Source: Polytrichum commune
Taxonomy: Eukaryota; Streptophyta; Polytrichopsida; Polytrichales; Polytrichaceae
Length of the DNA stretch: 60,000 bases
Reading direction: 5' to 3'
NCBI GenBank assembly: GCA_950295325.1
Contig: OX485806.1
Span: 38,008,001-38,068,000 of the forward strand
Under the pieces are notes generated by a model. It was not told where the DNA came from and made no database searches. It was given only the letters and a program-made list of their open reading frames with translations. Shown in pieces: positions 11,777-23,345 of this stretch; within the stretch, counting starts at the first letter, position 1; each line of letters opens with the position of its first letter. Both the position numbers and the translations under genes were made by a program.

Positions 11777-12014
11777 TTTGAAGTGCAAAAGTTTAGTGGT
11801 GATTTTTGCCCACAAAGGTCAAACTAATAGGTTTGATTCACAACAAGAGACCTCACGTTTCTCACCGTCCATTACGGATTCCACTACAATACTGAGGAGA
11901 CAAATTGAAGATTAAGGGAAGTCTATAATTTCTAGTCTAGTTAATCTTCCAACATATGGTTTTTATAAAAGGGACATAGGATTAGGAAGCAAGCTCCGTC
12001 ACTACCTTGTTCAA

Positions 12015-12560
12015 TGGACAGGGAGAGGACTAGTTGCTAGTTACAGATAAAACCGGTGGAAGTTGAAGACTATGGGAAAATTATTGATCCTCTTAGAGGA
12101 ATCTATGGAATAAAGCCCAATTTCATATAAAACAATGGAATTCAGACTGAATGTGGGAAATATTCATGAATATTCTATGAATACTGTTAGTTATGGATCG
12201 GAATAATGTTATGTGTAACCGGTTGGACTTGGAAACACTAGGATATCAACCGATTATGTTCGAAAATCTCCCTTGACACTTGTATCAGTTGATCTAAAGC
12301 TTGTTGGCATTGGTGGCATTGGGTTTGGGGAAGAGCTTCTTAAAGGTTGGGTGCAATGAGCAAGGAGAATTGACTCCTAGTTGCAAATGAACCGGTTGAG
12401 TTTGAGAAATAATTGGTTGAAGTTCAAGACTCCAAGAGAATTATCGGTCATTTTAGAGGAATATATAGATTTTATCAAATTCAACAAAGAAAAAACCAAA
12501 ATAAGATCTCAACTTTAGTAATTGGTTGGACTTGGAAACACTAGGATTTGACCACTGAGG
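12015..12560. repeat. two R1 dispersed repeats in tandem orientation
   Basis: R1 is marked by AACCGGTTGAAGTTGGAGAC, TTTTAGAGGAATCTATGGA and TAACCGGTTGGACTTGGAAA then CACTAGGAT. One copy covers about 12015-12300 and carries a decayed family M element just before TGTAACCGG. A second covers about 12365-12560. Other copies are at 15111-15355, 26925-27305 and 30325-30515. It has no recognisable protein. The class is unknown, possibly a non-coding LTR or subterminal segment. Confidence 0.6.
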
Positions 12561-12574
12561 GTCATATTTAAAGT

Positions 12575-12965
12575 TCTTCAAAGAGGGACGGAATCATGGA
12601 TTTGATCCTTCTTTGAGAAAAAATTCTATGAACAGCTCGTTAACTCGTCATATATAGGAGCTTATTATGGAAGAATTTCAATTTTTAATATAAGGCATAC
12701 ATGTGGGACCCATCGTTTCTAAATTCCAGATCGGCCTATGCATGCTAAGCTTGGACCACCCCTTCTAGTGAGACGACCTAGAAAGCTGGTTTTAAATAAC
12801 TTGATACCACTCTTTGTTTATGGTAATTCAAGCATTGAGCAAAAGTTGGGTGGCTTTGTGTTAATTCTTATAGACTCAAGGTTTGGGACTAAGCCCATGG
12901 TTTCATCTGCTTTACTTTACAAATAACTCCATCACACCCCAAAATCCCTCTTGACACTGGTTGGG
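12575..12965 (+). repeat. R3 dispersed repeat
   Basis: This is colinear with 54580-55020. Shared blocks are TTTGATCCTTCTTTG, AGCTCGTTA then CTCGTCAT, GGGACCC and TAGAAAGC, followed by CACCACTCTTTATGT-like sequence and GGACTAAGCCCATG. An open frame at 12738-12926 lies inside, but the other copy does not keep it intact, so it is not called a gene. Confidence 0.6.
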
Positions 12966-13234
12966 TGGTTGCAAGTTGCATAGATAGGTCGGCGAGAAGG
13001 AAACAATGGGGAACAATGGGTTTCAAAGAGGTAGTTTGAGGTTGCAAAAAAGGAGTAGGCAATAACGAGATACAATGCAAATCCAACATGTTAAAGGAAG
13101 CTAGATTGAAGTGGAAACGGGAATTATCACATACTAGCATACCTCTCTTTCATCCAACATGAAAGCCCAAAAATGGTATGCAGCATGGAGGTTATAATTT
13201 TTAGTTGATTTGACCTTGAAAGTGGCTTAAAAAA

Positions 13235-13515
13235 CACCATAATGACGCATGTGTTAAAGGATATTGGACTATGTCTTCAAATTTTATTCACTCCTGCACA
13301 CTCAATAATGAACACAATTGAGATGACTTATGTATTAAGCTGAGGAATTGATAAACATACACATGCAATAGCCATAACTAAATCAAGGGAGGTCCAACTT
13401 TCAATCCGATTTCTTCTAATGTTGCATCGTAGATTTGCAAATGAAACACAACTTTTGTTGCATAGGTTGAAGCACACATAAAACGAACCCGAAGAACACC
13501 CACATACCTTTAAAT
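13235..13515 (+). repeat. R2b dispersed repeat
   Basis: It matches 8570-8830 and 56460-56715 through GGACTATGTCTTCAAATTTT, CACACTCAATAATGAACACA, CATAACTAAATCA and GAACACCCACATACCTTTA. It sits downstream of R3, as the 56395 copy also does. Confidence 0.6.
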
Positions 13516-13679
13516 GCATTTTTCTTTTTGGCCCTTGATCACGTATGAAAATCGGCCCTTCTATCTCGAATTCCCCACCCGTCATTGTCCCTTCTTGTTG
13601 TCATTAGTTGTCTTGATTAAACTCTTAAATGGGCCTCCCCAAACTAATTAATGGCCTCTAAATAAAAGGTATAGGTCAA

Positions 13680-14160
13680 CATAAGAAGTTAAGGACACAG
13701 GCGCCCCGGGTCAAAGCAAGGAAGGCAGAAAGATGGATGTACATGCAACACTGTAGCCCAAGTGGATGAAATCATTCATGAGGGGTGTGTGGTCCTTGGG
13801 CGACCAGGATGTGTTTGGATGTACAGACCAAGTAACGGTCAGAAACTGCCGCGGGTACTGGCGATGGGGAGGACGGATTTCATCCCCCTATCTGTCCTTG
13901 TCTCATCCAATCCAGCCCTCAAGCCTTGCGTGGACGTGCAGGGAGGTTCATCCGTTACCCTCGGACATTCGTTCGTACCCCCACACGATCATCCATCATT
14001 GCGGCCGCCTAGGACAGCCTCTTCCAGAGCCGACCAAAACCTCATCCATCGAGACTGTTATGGTCTCATCCATCCCACGGATGGATCGCACTTATGGGCG
14101 ATGAGAAATATGGGTTTGCAATATCTATTTATGTTTCTCATTAAACCAAAACATACTTAG
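13680..14160. other. GC-rich unassigned island
   Basis: This segment is clearly richer in G+C than its flanks, with CpG-containing sites such as GCGGCCGCC. Two overlapping plus-strand frames are open (13762-14160 and 13766-14104), but neither translation resembles a known family. Weakly inverted ends (GGATGTGTTTGG near 13807 and CCAAAACATACTTA near 14147) hint at a transposon. I cannot support more than that. Confidence 0.4.
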
Positions 14161-14199
14161 GTTTCATAAAAAAATAAATTATATTAAATTTTTTAGTTC

Positions 14200-14520
14200 A
14201 GTTACTTATCTTAAATGGACATCTATAGTTGAGTGCTATGTGGTTTTTGGTGGATCCATGAATGGATACGAAAAAGACATGTCTTTAGAAGAGACCGGAC
14301 TACATGATCAAATATGATAACTCTTCTAGGTTTTTTAATCAATATAATTAAGTGGGGCAGGGGGGGAGTATATGACCGTTCGATGAACAAGAGAAAGTTC
14401 ACTTTGATGATGAATAAGATATTCATATGAGCTCCAAATTTTTTGAGGAAAGTGGCTACAACCTTAATTTGGATTCGCTATACCATCTTGTACTAATTTA
14501 GGAGGAGTGATCTAGCTGAG
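14200..14520 (+). repeat. R2 dispersed repeat, long form
   Basis: This is the best partner of 7735-7990. It shares GTTACTTATCTTAA, CACTTTGATGATGA, and CTACAACCTTAATTTGGATT then CGCTAT. It ends near AAGACCCATCTACCTTA, a phrase also found at 23325-23343 and 41230-41245. Confidence 0.6.
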
Positions 14521-14965
14521 AAAAAGCAACTATTTAAGACCCATCTACCTTATATATGATATGCCAAGGAGAAGATCCAAGACCTCGAAGGAAAATTTCC
14601 TTACTGAAGGTAAATGATATTGAAACTGCTATTTTCAACATGCGTATTATTTTGCATTCATAACCCTTTTTTGTCATTCTCATTAGCAATTGATAAGGAA
14701 TTTCAACACACCAAAATATGTCAAATTGGGTTTTGTATGTCAAGGTCAATAAGGGTTTAAAGTTTTACTGGTAAATGACCCAACACCAACACGGGGAGCT
14801 CGATGTTGAGCTAGAAGACAACGTCATAATAAAAAAATTACTTATTGCAAGATTTTATGGGGTTGATTTTAGCACCATCTGCCGTAGTAAGCAAATCAAG
14901 AAATATTCTGATAAGAAATTGGACATGGTTGCTTGGAAATATACACACCATGTGCGGTGGCCCCA

Positions 14966-15110
14966 CATAACATTATTCAAATCCATAACAGTGTTTTGTG
15001 GGACTCATAGTATTTCACAAAGTATTCCTTGATATTCAAATCAAATGTGGGAATATCAAGGAATATTGTCAGTCCCACATAACACTATTATGAATCCAAA
15101 TAATGTTATG
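14966..15110. mobile_element. family M fold-back MITE (145 bp)
   Basis: The left arm CATAACATTATTCAAATCCA is the inverse of the right end TGAATCCAAATAATGTTATG. The arms extend inward with GGGACT...AGTCCC and form almost the whole element, so the single strand folds into one long hairpin. Sister copies lie at 27077-27235 and 30538-30684. A half copy is at 35359-35440. Confidence 0.75.
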
Positions 15111-15355
15111 CATACAAGGGCTCAACGAGAGCTGGCGGTTAGTTATAAACGAACATATTGAGTTTGAGAAATAACCAGTTGAAGTTAGAGACTTCAGGAG
15201 GATTATAGATCATTCTAGAGGAATCTGTAGAGAATATACCTCAAATGAACGAAAGAAAAAATGGAAGATGTCAACATGTAACCGGTTGGATTTAGAATCA
15301 CAAGAATATTGACCGACTATGCCCAAAAACTTCCCGGGCATTGCCCCATACCTGC
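15111..15355. repeat. R1 dispersed repeat without internal MITE
   Basis: The copy reads GAGCTGGCGGTTAGTT, AACCAGTTGAAGTTAGAGAC, TTCTAGAGGAATCTG, GATGTCAACATGTAACCGG and CCAAAAACTTCCCGGGCA. The GATGTCAACATGTAACC stretch is uninterrupted here. It serves as an empty site for the family M insertion in the copy at 26925-27305. Confidence 0.65.
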
Positions 15356-15420
15356 AAAATTTGTAAGATGAATGCACCCAATATGGACCACTTTGAGCAT
15401 TTTAACATATATCATTATAT

Positions 15421-15645
15421 TCATTAATCATAGACTTTGGAAAGTCTCAAAATAAATGCAAGTGGTTAAAAACTTGGTTCAATTTCTTATTGTGATGACA
15501 TGTGTTTGTGCCAAATAGATTAGTGTATTAAGTCACATTGAATATATTTTTGTGTTTTTCTTTTTCTTTCATTTAAAAACTACGTCCTTAAATAGTCTCA
15601 AAATCATGAAAAAATCTCCAAATACCAAATATAGTGATATATGTG
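15421..15645 (+). repeat. R4 dispersed repeat
   Basis: This is colinear with 55515-55775. Both share GACTTTGGAAAGTCTCAAAA then TAAATG, TGTGATGACATGTGTTTGTG, AAAACTACGTCCTT and AAAATCATGAAAAA. It contains the small palindrome GACTTTGGAAAGTC. No coding potential was seen. Confidence 0.7.
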
Positions 15646-18210
15646 AGGGTTTCATGATAAAAAAAAAACTAATATAGCACTTAGCAACTCCACATGAGGA
15701 ACATGAAACTTGTGTGTGTTATTTTGGGAACAAATCTTTTGAATTCTCAATGTGATATTATAGATAACTTGTTTTTGGATACGTGCAATTCATGCTTTAA
15801 CATGTTACCTATATGCTTGGGATTTCATAGGTCTTGTGATAGACTTTGAAGATAGAGGCGTGGAAATTGCATTTTGCATAAGTTAGACACGAACGATTCA
15901 TGAATCCATCTATTCAAATCTAAATTTTAAAAAGAATCTTTGTATTTCTAGATAGATTCTATTATATCGCAACATTCTTCATATTTTCTTGTCCCATCAT
16001 TCAATTTAAACAACCCGATTTGGGTCTCCAAAATAATTAAATAAACATTACACATTGCATCATTTTCATTTGGATACGAGGTATGCAAGCTTTATCTGGT
16101 TACCGTCCTTAATTGGACACCTACATTTTAAGTGATATATAGCAAGGCTTGTTTGTACTTACGAACTTACAATCAAAAAGACACGTGTGTTATGATGAGG
16201 TTGTATTATATGCTCATAACAAAGACACCATTGTAGGCTAATTAGTTAACACATTTGGATCACTTAAAGAAAATAGGAATCTTCGTTTTGACCCCTTATG
16301 ACTTTTGCATCTCAATTCCAACTTTAAAACTCATAATGACATTTCTAAAATGATGAGACAAAACCTGATTTGATCTGACGGTTAACAGTGCTCATGGACT
16401 TAAAAGTGTGCACAATAGGGACACATTCCTTGAATTTGTGGGAGAGAATATCTCAATGCATGTATAACATTACTAAAACACCGCTATTCACTCTCTTTAT
16501 AAATTCTAGTACAATCTCACCAACATTATTCAACAATGACCATCGTTGGATCCTCCTTGAGCCTTAGAGATTCTCTGCGTGAGCGCTGCATTTACAAACT
16601 CAGCTTGACACCTTAGCATGCCATGAATATTATCTAAAAGATTCATGAATATTTTAGGTAACATTTTGTGTCACAAGGAGCTGGCAAACCAACTGTGTAA
16701 TGTTAACCTTGACCTTGAAATCGCTCAATGTACCATGTATTAATCATAGATCATAATACACAAGAAGATAGAATTCGTCTTCAATTGCTATTGGTGGGGA
16801 CTTGTCAAAGAGCATGTCTTCAATCTAGAAACTTGGCGCTTAGGTAATATCATTAGAACCACACTAACAAAATTTAACTTTACAAAAACCATGGATCCAC
16901 ACCATTTGTGAACCATCTCCCAATATCAAATGCAATGCTAGAAAAGGTTATGATCAATCTAAGGAAAACGGGCTCATATTCTCAATGATGCATCGACCAT
17001 CAATGTTTCTTTTTCTTTTCTTTTCATTCTTTTCTTGATATTTATATGATTAACTATTAAGAAGTTCAATACTTATCTCTAGGATGGATGTACACCAAAT
17101 GCTCGAATTGAAGATACTATCTTCTAAGTAAATCTAGACTTTGCAAGTTTCCAAGTTCTGGACATAATGAAATTTTATATGTGCAATTCTATTGGCGGAC
17201 CCTATGATAGAAGTGACATCAACTAGTGCTAGATGTGGATTGGACATCTTGTTGTAGCATGCTTAAATTGCATGCACACTACGTTATTTGTGAAGAAATA
17301 CACATTTGGAGGGAATATTCTACCATATTGCCTCTCAGAATATGTACAATCAATTAAGACTTTTATAATATTCTTCTAGTCTCTTCCTCCGAATCATTTG
17401 TTTTACAGTGTGCTTATCTCAACTTTACCAAATGTACTCTCATTTTGAACAAGTCTTTTGACCTTAAATCCTAGCTAAAACAAACTAAATTGAAATTATT
17501 TATTCAATTCAACATCTTAATATTGTAGAGACACGGGTTGTTTGTTGCAAGTCACCATGTATGTCATACTAGCTTATATCAATCAACGTATTTGCATGCT
17601 CTATAATGTCTATGTACTCCATGCTACGTCCTTTTCTCTTTGCTTAAAAATGTGGTTTGCTACTTAAATCTAAAGTTAAAATCCAATAACTCCTACTTCA
17701 TTACTACATGCAATCGTAGTTTAATTATGTGTTATGGGGTGTACTATGGATTGGCATGGACCAATGGTGTGAATGGAGTGGCGGTGCACCGGTGATGATT
17801 GCGCCAAGTGAAGTGCAATCGTGTCCCCTAAACCCTATCAAGCTCGAGCCAAGGCCTTGTGAGTGTTTTGTCAGTACTTCTCCCCTTGTGGGGTTATATA
17901 TCTTGACAATGTTTGGGGGCGGATTTTATCCCCTTGAATTGCTCTCCTCTTGTACACCGGTACTTCCCCCGACTACTTATTATCCTATATATGTTCGGGT
18001 ATTGGGAATTCAAACAAAGGTGCACATTTGGTGGGTTAAGATTCCCACATCGTCGCCTTAATAGATTTGGGGCCGAGAGTTTGGATCCGAGATCATGTAA
18101 ACCGAAGAGTGTGGATCTTGTGTGAAAAACGTTGGAGAACGTTATTCACTTCACATGCGTTCTTACATCGCCCGAGAATAACATGGGCATAGTGTTCAAA
18201 TGGTCCTTGC
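15646..18210. other. unassigned DNA
   Basis: AT-rich sequence without a recognisable gene. A weak R2 relative is near 16090-16260. From about 17740 to 18210 the base composition is less AT-rich and a plus-strand frame is open at 17729-18061. The translation matches nothing I know. The phrase TTCCCACATCGTCG near 18040 is reminiscent of sequence in plant LTRs, but there is no second support. Confidence 0.45.
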
Positions 18211-18461
18211 GGCTATTCAGACCGAAGTTGGTGTGGCACACTGCAATGCCACCGATGGCTACTGACCCACACCTGTAGGGTCACTAGTCCTCCGCTGGCC
18301 GTGGTGAGATTCATGTAGGTCAGGTTGTCAAATGCAATGGGTATAAGTATCTCCGGCCAATCCATGCACCAAGGGCCAACCATGTGGTCACTTGTGGCAT
18401 GCCCAAACCACAACCTATGTTGCAGTACACAGTCATGATGCCAAACCAAGTTTGTCATCAC

Positions 18462-18483
18462 ACTACACTAAATAGTCATATTA
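18462..18483. repeat. isolated family P end palindrome
   Basis: CTACACTAAATAGTCATATT then AGTGTGG is a P-type end with its small internal palindrome. No partner end was found nearby. Confidence 0.4.
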
Positions 18484-18600
18484 GTGTGGAGCTAATCAAC
18501 ACGGACCATACTAACTTTCTAACACGGTGGAAATACACTAGGGAACTCCATTGGGAACTTAGGGAACCCTTTATGAACCTTTAAGATCCCACACAAATGC

Positions 18601-19437
18601 TCTGATACAACAAGATGAACAATCAACCCCTTCATCTTGCAAACATTGATTTTTCATCCGTCGGAAGTTTTTTCCGGGCAGCTCAAGCAGTTTCGTAGAC
18701 TATAGGATGGGGCGTTGTGAATGGATGGCTTGGATGTGGTTTGCCCACTACCACACACCCTCCATTTGCAACGCCTCAATGACATGGGAGCTAGACAACT
18801 CAAACTAGGAGTTAGACACCTTCCTTTGGAATATCTTTGTGTTGGAGTTAGACAACTTCAACTGGAAGATATGAATCGGAGTTAGACAACTCCTAGTGGA
18901 TGGATGTTATTCATTGGAGCTAGACAACTCTCAATGAATAAATGAGTGTAGTTGGAATTAGACACTTCCAATTAAATGAATGCATGAATGAATCAAGTTG
19001 AAATTAGACAAGCCCAACTAGAAGAATGAGTAATTGGTTCAAGTTGGAATTAGACGGTTTCGGCTAAAAAATTGTGATTGAGCCAAAAGATAAGAAAATA
19101 TCATGTGATGAAATATTCTATGTATAGATAAGGAAGCTTGAATCTACATTTAGTTAGACTTGAAAATTCTACAAATACATCTTATATGCTATGAATACAA
19201 ATGGAGAAGACTAGGAGGGCTTCAAGTACAAGAGTGAGCTCGGGGGAGGAAAGAGGATCATATTATTGTTTCTCTTATATGATTGGGTGGTTTGAGCTCG
19301 TAGTAATCACAATATTGTGTTTTAAGTTGTAAAGCTTTTGTCGTGTGCAAAGTTCTCAAGTTCTCAAATCTAGTGTCATGTGCATTCATAATTGTATTAT
19401 TCTTGTTTAAAAGAGGAATGTGATATTTATCCTCAAC
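18601..19437. repeat. LTR-like block (copia-type), orientation unresolved
   Basis: GCTCTGATAC (about 18599-18608) is the reverse complement of GTATCAGAGC, the core of the initiator-tRNA primer-binding site used by plant copia elements. At the other end, ATCCTCAACA (to 19437) is the reverse complement of TGTTGAGGAT, a common start of copia LTRs. Together they bracket about 830 bp that could be a minus-strand LTR. Against this, the plus strand has a TATA-like run near 19170-19200, more typical of a plus-oriented LTR, and no second LTR or gag/pol was found. It could be a solo or terminal LTR of either strand. Confidence 0.35.
18788..19065. repeat. array of eight small hairpins with constant AGAC centre
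   Basis: AGAC tetramers at 18793, 18814, 18850, 18884, 18922, 18960, 19006 and 19052 are each flanked by complementary arms. Examples are GGAGTT/AACTCC at 18884 (perfect 6 bp), and GTTGGAGTT/AACTTCAAC at 18850 (9 pairs, one G:T). The unit at 18922 has an arm of about 14 pairs, 18907-18941, with TTATTCATTG/CAATGAATAA. The unit at 19052 has 10 pairs, five of them G:T. Spacing is irregular (21, 36, 34, 38, 38, 46 and 46 bp). Some units share an AGTTGGA(G/A)TT arm, so an ancestral palindromic unit is likely. The unit at 18922 has an outer stem of different sequence. The array lies within the LTR-like block. Confidence 0.75.
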
Positions 19438-19485
19438 AAATATGGACCACCCTCGCACCAAATGTCCTCATTCTCTTGAATTACA

Positions 19486-21795
19486 TACGATGCATGTCTT
19501 AGATCTCTTTCTCAAGGTAAGGCCCTTGAGCCCGATAACTTCCCAAATGATATTCTCAAAGCTCTCCCTCCCCAATTTCATGATATTCATTTTCTCTTTT
19601 TCCAATAATGTTATTGTCAAAAACCCATTCAAGACTCTTGGAAACACAACAAGACCATACCACTTCATAGAAAAGATGACCCCACCTTCATCATAATTTA
19701 CAAACCTTATCGCCCTTGCTGGCACAATTTATAAACTTTACACAAGTACCTTTATTGCCATCCTTAGCACATTCGGAGAACAACATCAAATTTACACTAT
19801 AGTCAAGAAGGTTTTTGCCCTATGAGAAACACCTCCTGCCAACTGCAAACCTGAATTGCAACCCAAGAAGACTCCAAACTCTCACATCAAGATATTTACA
19901 TAATTTGCATCGATTTCCACAATGACTACGGCCCATTGGGTCACACCGGCCTACTCGCTATCACGCTTGACCTTGGTTACCCCCTAGACACTATAGGAAA
20001 CATATATTCTCATTCGACACCAATGTCACTTGTATGTAGTTCAACACCAATGGTGCCACCGTGGAATTGCACATCTATCCAACCCCTCCTTGGCCAAAAC
20101 AAGAAAATGGAGTTGTTTGTCCCCCAACCACCACCCTAATCCTAGCACCCTTGTAGTTTTTCATCATGAAAAATGAAACCCCACCACTCTAAAATAGCTC
20201 ACCCATCAAAAAATTCATCATCTTGTTACTATTCATACCAACGCTATGGAATACGACCCATGACAATTTTTTCCACCCTATTACAAATATAAAGTGCCCT
20301 TCCTTACCACTATTCTCCATGTCCATAACAACAATAGTATTCAATTCCTCTGCACCACATCCCACTCACCTCCCTATTTCCCTACATTGTATTGCTCTCG
20401 TCCCCTACCCATCCTCCTTCCAACCCCATTTCATGTTTACACATCATTTCTAATTGGACGCATTCCCCTATACAACCATCACCATCCTCAGTCGTACCTA
20501 AACCACTTCCACTGTCACACCTCACACTCTTTCCCCTTCGCCACCCCTTCGCTACCCCCACACACATCTATTACATGGACAGTTCATTCACCCCCCCCCC
20601 CCCAATGACAAAGGAATTGGTAACATTGTTGGCTCCCACATTTATAATGGCACTGCCAATGTAGTGATTGATGTTAAACTCCCTAGTTATCGTGACACAC
20701 TTAGAGCTGAACTCTACGCACTCCTCCTCACCATTCAACATACCCAACACTCCCCCAACCCCATTTTTACATTCTCGGATATCCTTAAAAGTATTTAGTT
20801 TTTAAGCAACCACATTCGTAATCCCTCCTCCCAACAGAATCATCCCTACTAGACCTCTAATTGCTGCCATCATCTACCACATCCAACAATTGTCACATCC
20901 CATTACCATCCAAAAAAATTAGAGCACACACCAATATCCATGGGAACGAAGAAGCAACCAAGCTAGCTAAAAAGGTCTCCCTACTTCCTATTATAGACCA
21001 TCTATCATTTCATCTCATGGGCCATACTACCCCTTCTTGGCTCGCTAGCCATCATACATCCACACAAACATGATCACTCCCCCACCCTTACTCATGCACA
21101 ACTCTCACAACTATTAAAATTCCAATATGGCCAAAACATGGGCAATCTTTAAAAGAAAATTGTCTTAAAACATCATATCTTATCCCTTTGTGTAGCCTAA
21201 CAAAGTGACACTTGGTTGTGCTCACTGGCCTCTTGCACCAACCTTAACAACCTTTGCATCAACAAACACGATAAAGCCACACATGCAATCACCACCATAC
21301 TTAAATTCATCCGTCCACACGTTGCTTCACCCTATCCCATGTTGACATTTACAATACACAAGACCCACATAACATTGTTTGTTTGTGGCTTCTATTCATG
21401 CACTTGCTATGAGAACAAATGAAAATGCTTAGTTCGACTCCGCCCAAACATCCTTTGCATTTTAGGCACAACCATGGACTCATCTCCCCCTTCCTTTCCT
21501 TCACCACAATACATAATCCTCGTCATTGAATTTACATACTACAACAACCGTTTTTCCAAAGAAGTTGCTGAAACCAAACTCAAAAAAATATGCCCCCCTC
21601 TTGCACACTATTTAAACCCACAGATGGTTAGTCACACTCACCACTCGCATTAAAGGTGTCATCCACCATTCACCATCAACCAACTGAAAGACCTCCACAT
21701 CCCCATTCCCTATATTCAAAACCTCATTCAAATTATACAAAACATTGTCATTATTCTTAATAAACGCAAACTTGAAAAGAAACAAGCCTCCCAAA
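19486..21795 (+). pseudogene. LINE (non-LTR retrotransposon) ORF2: reverse transcriptase plus RNase H, decayed
   Basis: Reading frames shift, but the order is that of a LINE ORF2. GKALEPDNFPNDILKALPP from 19511 is the N-terminal reverse transcriptase region. IALAGTIYKLYTSTFIAILS is near 19705-19765. DIYIICIDFHND is followed by LLAITLDLGYPLDTIGNIYS at 19890-20010; the expected Phe-x-x-Ala-Phe after the first catalytic Asp is degraded. I see no YADD box, and the stretch to 20570 appears rearranged or deleted. RNase H follows: YMDSSFTPPPP (20568-20600), RAELYALLLTIQHTQ (about 20705-20750), FTFSDILKS, and RAHTNIHGNEEATKLAKK (20924-20977). The usual Asp after EEA is Thr. The C-terminal region, with EFTYYNNRFSKEVAETKLKK (21528-21587) and KRKLEKKQAS (about 21767), fits this LINE type. 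No 5' ORF1, tail or target duplication was identified. Confidence 0.8.
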
Positions 21796-22005
21796 CATTA
21801 AAACAATGTTGTGTGGGTAGAGCCTCCCAAACATTGTTATAATCACATCAACACAAGACTTCAAGGTCTACATATCAACCAAATTTCTTCAATTTTGGCT
21901 CCTACACCTTATACCAATATTTGCTTAATGTCATAGGAGAAGTGGATCAAGTGGAAGGACAAAAAAAATATCCATTTCAAGGCCACTTTGCTTAGCTCCT
22001 CTAAC

Positions 22006-22019
22006 CCCCCCCCCCCCCC
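22006..22019. repeat. C-run (about 14 nt)
   Basis: A homopolymer tract downstream of the LINE remnant. A similar C-run lies inside the remnant at about 20590-20602. Both are likely length-variable. Confidence 0.85.
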
Positions 22020-22189
22020 AACACCTCTTTTCCCCCCACCAACACCATGCATTGAAGGCATCGGTGGAAGTGGTGAAGTCAAATTGCGGATGTTTATACA
22101 CTTCATCATTCATATACACTTTCATCCATAATTTGAGGATTTTTACTATCTCCTATTCTTAATTGTCCGTGAAATATGTTGTGGTATCC

Positions 22190-22340
22190 TCAATAGGGTC
22201 CACTCTAACTTTACACTAAGCTTCATGTTCCATCAATTGCAAAATATGATTTCTATTTCCGATGGAACGGCCTTTGGTTGAATTTCAAGGACCCTTAGAT
22301 TTTCATGGTCATGGCTCTTGGTCCCTATGCAAAGTGGCCC
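22190..22340 (-). mobile_element. Tourist B fragment
   Basis: The segment reads TTTACACTAAGCTT, GATTTTCATGGTCATGGCTC, TTGGTCC and AAAGTGGCCC. This is the reverse complement of the left part of the copy at 59376-59816. The remainder of the element is missing. Confidence 0.65.
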
Positions 22341-22793
22341 GTACACTAATAGCAAGTCTTGATATCCTCGGCCAAGTGTGCTTGTTGGAAGCAAATGGAA
22401 ATGTCTGCTATAAACCCACTTATTATAGTGTGAGCTCCACTAACCCCCATGCATTGAAGACAAATAGAGGAAAGTTATGATAAAGGTCACGCTAATATGA
22501 TCCAAACCGGAGTTCCACATAATGAACGCCAGAGTATTCAACATAGGCAAGTGCCCAAGTACTAATAGCTTGACGGAAAGTACATGTACATAACTTACAT
22601 GGTTTCATGTACAAATGCACATCAACCAATTAGTAGTGTGTGGGCCACCAAATTAGTGGCCCAAAACACGAGTCAATGTGGTCCACACCCCAATTGAAAG
22701 CCACATTAGTTGTTCACCACAACCACTTGCGTATCACCTAGTGGGGCCCATGGGACCCGCCAAACCCATGGCTATGACTTATACCATGCCTAC

Positions 22794-23026
22794 ACTAGGA
22801 CTAGTAACTGGCCCACACTAGTGGGAGAGTTCCCATCTTGATAGAAGTTTTTTTTTGTCTTCTATGTACATGCTAAATTGCAATACGTTACATGTAGTGA
22901 GGTTATCGTGAGGACAAAAGAATCAATACTGATAGCAATAAATTTTGAAATGAGATGCACTTTACCAATCATAGAGGGGCTCCTCCTATTGCCTATGAAC
23001 CAACGACTGGCTCTAGTGTGGGCATG
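22794..23026. mobile_element. R6 MITE (233 bp)
   Basis: The left end CCATGCCTACACTAGGACTA is inverted at the right as TCTAGTGTGGGCATGG. The interior matches 11539-11776. The frame at 22955-23143 crosses the right end and is not a gene. Confidence 0.7.
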
Positions 23027-23124
23027 GAATTAGTTAGCTGGGAGGCTATTCGTAAGGCTCTTGTAAGGCTTGTCTTGTTTCCCACTACGTCCCACTTGGA
23101 GGGATTGTCATATATGGTAAACAT

Positions 23125-23345
23125 GCCTGATTCGGTTACTTAACTAAACACTTATATTTGAGTGGTGTGTGTTTAGGTTTGGCTCCGAGAATGAATACGG
23201 AACAAAAAAAATGTGGTAAGAAGAGATTGGATTGCGAGCTCTGAACATGATAACCCTTCTAGGCTTATTAGTCAACATTGATGAGGGGTCATGTATGATC
23301 ATACAATGAGTTAGAAAAGTAACCATTAAAGACCCATCTACCTTA
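23125..23345 (+). repeat. R2 dispersed repeat
   Basis: It shares GGTTACTTAACTAAACACTT, TTGAGTGGTGTGTG, AGAGATTGGATT, GATAACCCTTCTAGG and AAGACCCATCTACCTTA with the copies at 7735 and 14200. Confidence 0.65.

Noticed and set aside
18788-19065. CRISPR-like array
   Set aside because: The repeats are short palindromes with irregular spacing in a plant nuclear context, not long identical repeats with uniform spacers.
20223-20664. Three overlapping plus-strand frames as separate genes
   Set aside because: They are frame fragments of the LINE remnant, inflated by C-rich sequence.
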